Origin: Lysobacterales bacterium
Lineage (GTDB): Bacteria; Pseudomonadota; Gammaproteobacteria; Xanthomonadales; SZUA-38
NCBI GenBank assembly: GCA_030065125.1
Contig: JASJDM010000067.1
Location: 1 to 43,334 of the forward strand
Direction: 5' to 3'
Length of the DNA stretch: 43,334 bases
Numbering within the stretch: position 1 is the first letter of the stretch; every line of letters starts with the position of its first letter. Below, piece after piece: positions 42,569 through 43,334 of the stretch. Position numbers and translations under genes: made by a program. The notes under the pieces are model-generated. The model was not told where the DNA came from. It was given only the letters and a program-made list of their open reading frames with translations, and searched no databases.

Positions 42569-43334
42569 GCTGTTGCCTGGGCAGCATGGCGTCAAACGCC
42601 ACGTCGAATGCACCCAGTGGACCGAAATCAACAGTGGAATTCGATTCGACCGTCACGTCGTGAATACCGGTCACCGCGCCGCAGGACACATACATACCCT
42701 CGGTGAGTCTGAGCTTGCGAGACGCGCACAAATTGACCAGGAATCGCAGCGCCTGCAACAGTCCACCGTGTATGGCAGCGGCGGTTGCTTCTCCGACGAC
42801 CACGCCGTCGACGATGACAGTCGCCGTCAACGAATCGAGGGGCACGGCACTCCAGTTCGGCACGCTGGGCCCAACGAGGAGCCCCTCGTTGTTGCCGAAA
42901 TCCGATACCACGCAGCACGGTCCCAGCCGGTTTATGTCAGCCATGGGACTGCTGGCAATTTCAGCTCCCACGTGCAACGCAGCAACTCGCTCGATCAACT
43001 CCGCATCAGAGTATTCTCGCTTGATGGGTTCTATGATCTCGCCAATCTGGAAAATGAACTCTGCCTCGACCGCAGCGAAGCCACCGTGGTAGATGGGCAT
43101 CGTTCTGCTGGAGCCCGGGTTGATTTCGAATACGGAAGATCTGAATATCGGTCCGGACAGGCGTTCGGCGGCGAGGGGAGTTCGGTATTCCTCCGGCACC
43201 ATTCCCACTTTCCAGCCCACAATGTCGTCCGGCCAGCGTGCGATAGAGGCGGTCTGGATCGCGTAGGCGTCTACCAGCGTCTCCGGAAGCCTGCCGGGGA
43301 ATCCTGCCAGTGCTTTAGCGTTCGCGCGTGCGGC
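42546..43334 (-). CDS. 2-keto-4-pentenoate hydratase-like protein (FAH superfamily), 5' end cut by window
   Basis: The frame is open from the right edge to the stop at 42546 (262 residues seen), so the start lies outside; the GTG at 43220 is not the true start because conserved upstream residues such as LVDAYAIQTASI and DDIVGWKVG are in frame. Features match 2-oxopent-4-enoate hydratases: GWKVG, an AEAEFIF-like VEAEFIFQIG metal-binding segment and NNAGLV-like NNEGLLVG. The family hydrates 2-keto-alkenoic acids or acts on 3-oxo acids. As first visible gene of the LacI-kdu-TRAP strand, it might process a deoxy-keto-acid, but classical aromatic meta-cleavage is not excluded. Confidence 0.82.
   Translation of the reverse strand, partial: AARANAKALAGFPGRLPETLVDAYAIQTASIARWPDDIVGWKVGMVPEEYRTPLAAERLSGPIFRSSVFEINPGSSRTMPIYHGGFAAVEAEFIFQIGEIIEPIKREYSDAELIERVAALHVGAEIASSPMADINRLGPCCVVSDFGNNEGLLVGPSVPNWSAVPLDSLTATVIVDGVVVGEATAAAIHGGLLQALRFLVNLCASRKLRLTEGMYVSCGAVTGIHDVTVESNSTVDFGPLGAFDVAFDAMLPRQQHGASANA

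Overview
This is a GC-rich, gene-dense window with no rRNA, tRNA, CRISPR array or insertion sequence that I can see. Two large TonB-dependent receptors, a CadC-like regulator with TolB-like and TPR regions, a giant FG-GAP/HYR secreted protein ending in a GFE motif, and an alginate/uronate catabolic locus suggest a marine, polymer-degrading gammaproteobacterium. That placement is inference from gene content. The left edge (1-258) is a perfect inverted repeat cutting through a gene, which looks like a fold-back assembly artefact. The right edge cuts a hydratase gene.

Region 1 (about 115-17672) looks like a peptide or acyl-peptide scavenging island. Minus strand: CocE/S15 hydrolase then a truncated dipeptide epimerase. 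Plus: MaoC-like protein and a TonB-dependent receptor, closed by a terminator. Minus: two tandem S12 serine hydrolases then an M81 (MlrC-like) metallopeptidase. Plus: spinster-type MFS transporter, acyl-CoA synthetase, a third S12 hydrolase, serine/threonine dehydratase, TPR protein, DUF1428 protein and an M19 dipeptidase-like protein. M81 + S12 + MFS recalls the microcystin-degrading mlrC/mlrB/mlrD set, without an mlrA-type protease. A related 39-bp element occurs in both divergent promoter regions of the island (2218-2256 and 10234-10272), suggesting one regulon.

Region 2 (17728-26368) has a membrane-anchored winged-helix regulator divergent from a roughly 1850-residue exported protein with 14 FG-GAP repeats and HYR/Ig-like domains, followed by a small lipoprotein. 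ATCTTAGG repeats spaced 11 bp lie in the shared promoter region.

Region 3 (26443-43334) is a uronate-polymer utilisation locus. A plus-strand operon encodes a TonB-dependent receptor, a two-domain PL6 alginate lyase, KdgF cupin, DEH-reductase-like SDR, KDPG aldolase and KDG kinase. REP-like repeats follow, then a FadR-type regulator with a palindromic ATTGGTATTACCAAT operator upstream. A converging minus-strand operon encodes a hydratase, a LacI regulator, KduI, KduD and a DctPQM TRAP transporter. Polymer fragments would enter by the receptor, be cut by PL6, linearised by KdgF, converted to KDG directly (SDR) or via KduI/KduD, then pass through KdgK and Eda to pyruvate and glyceraldehyde-3-phosphate.
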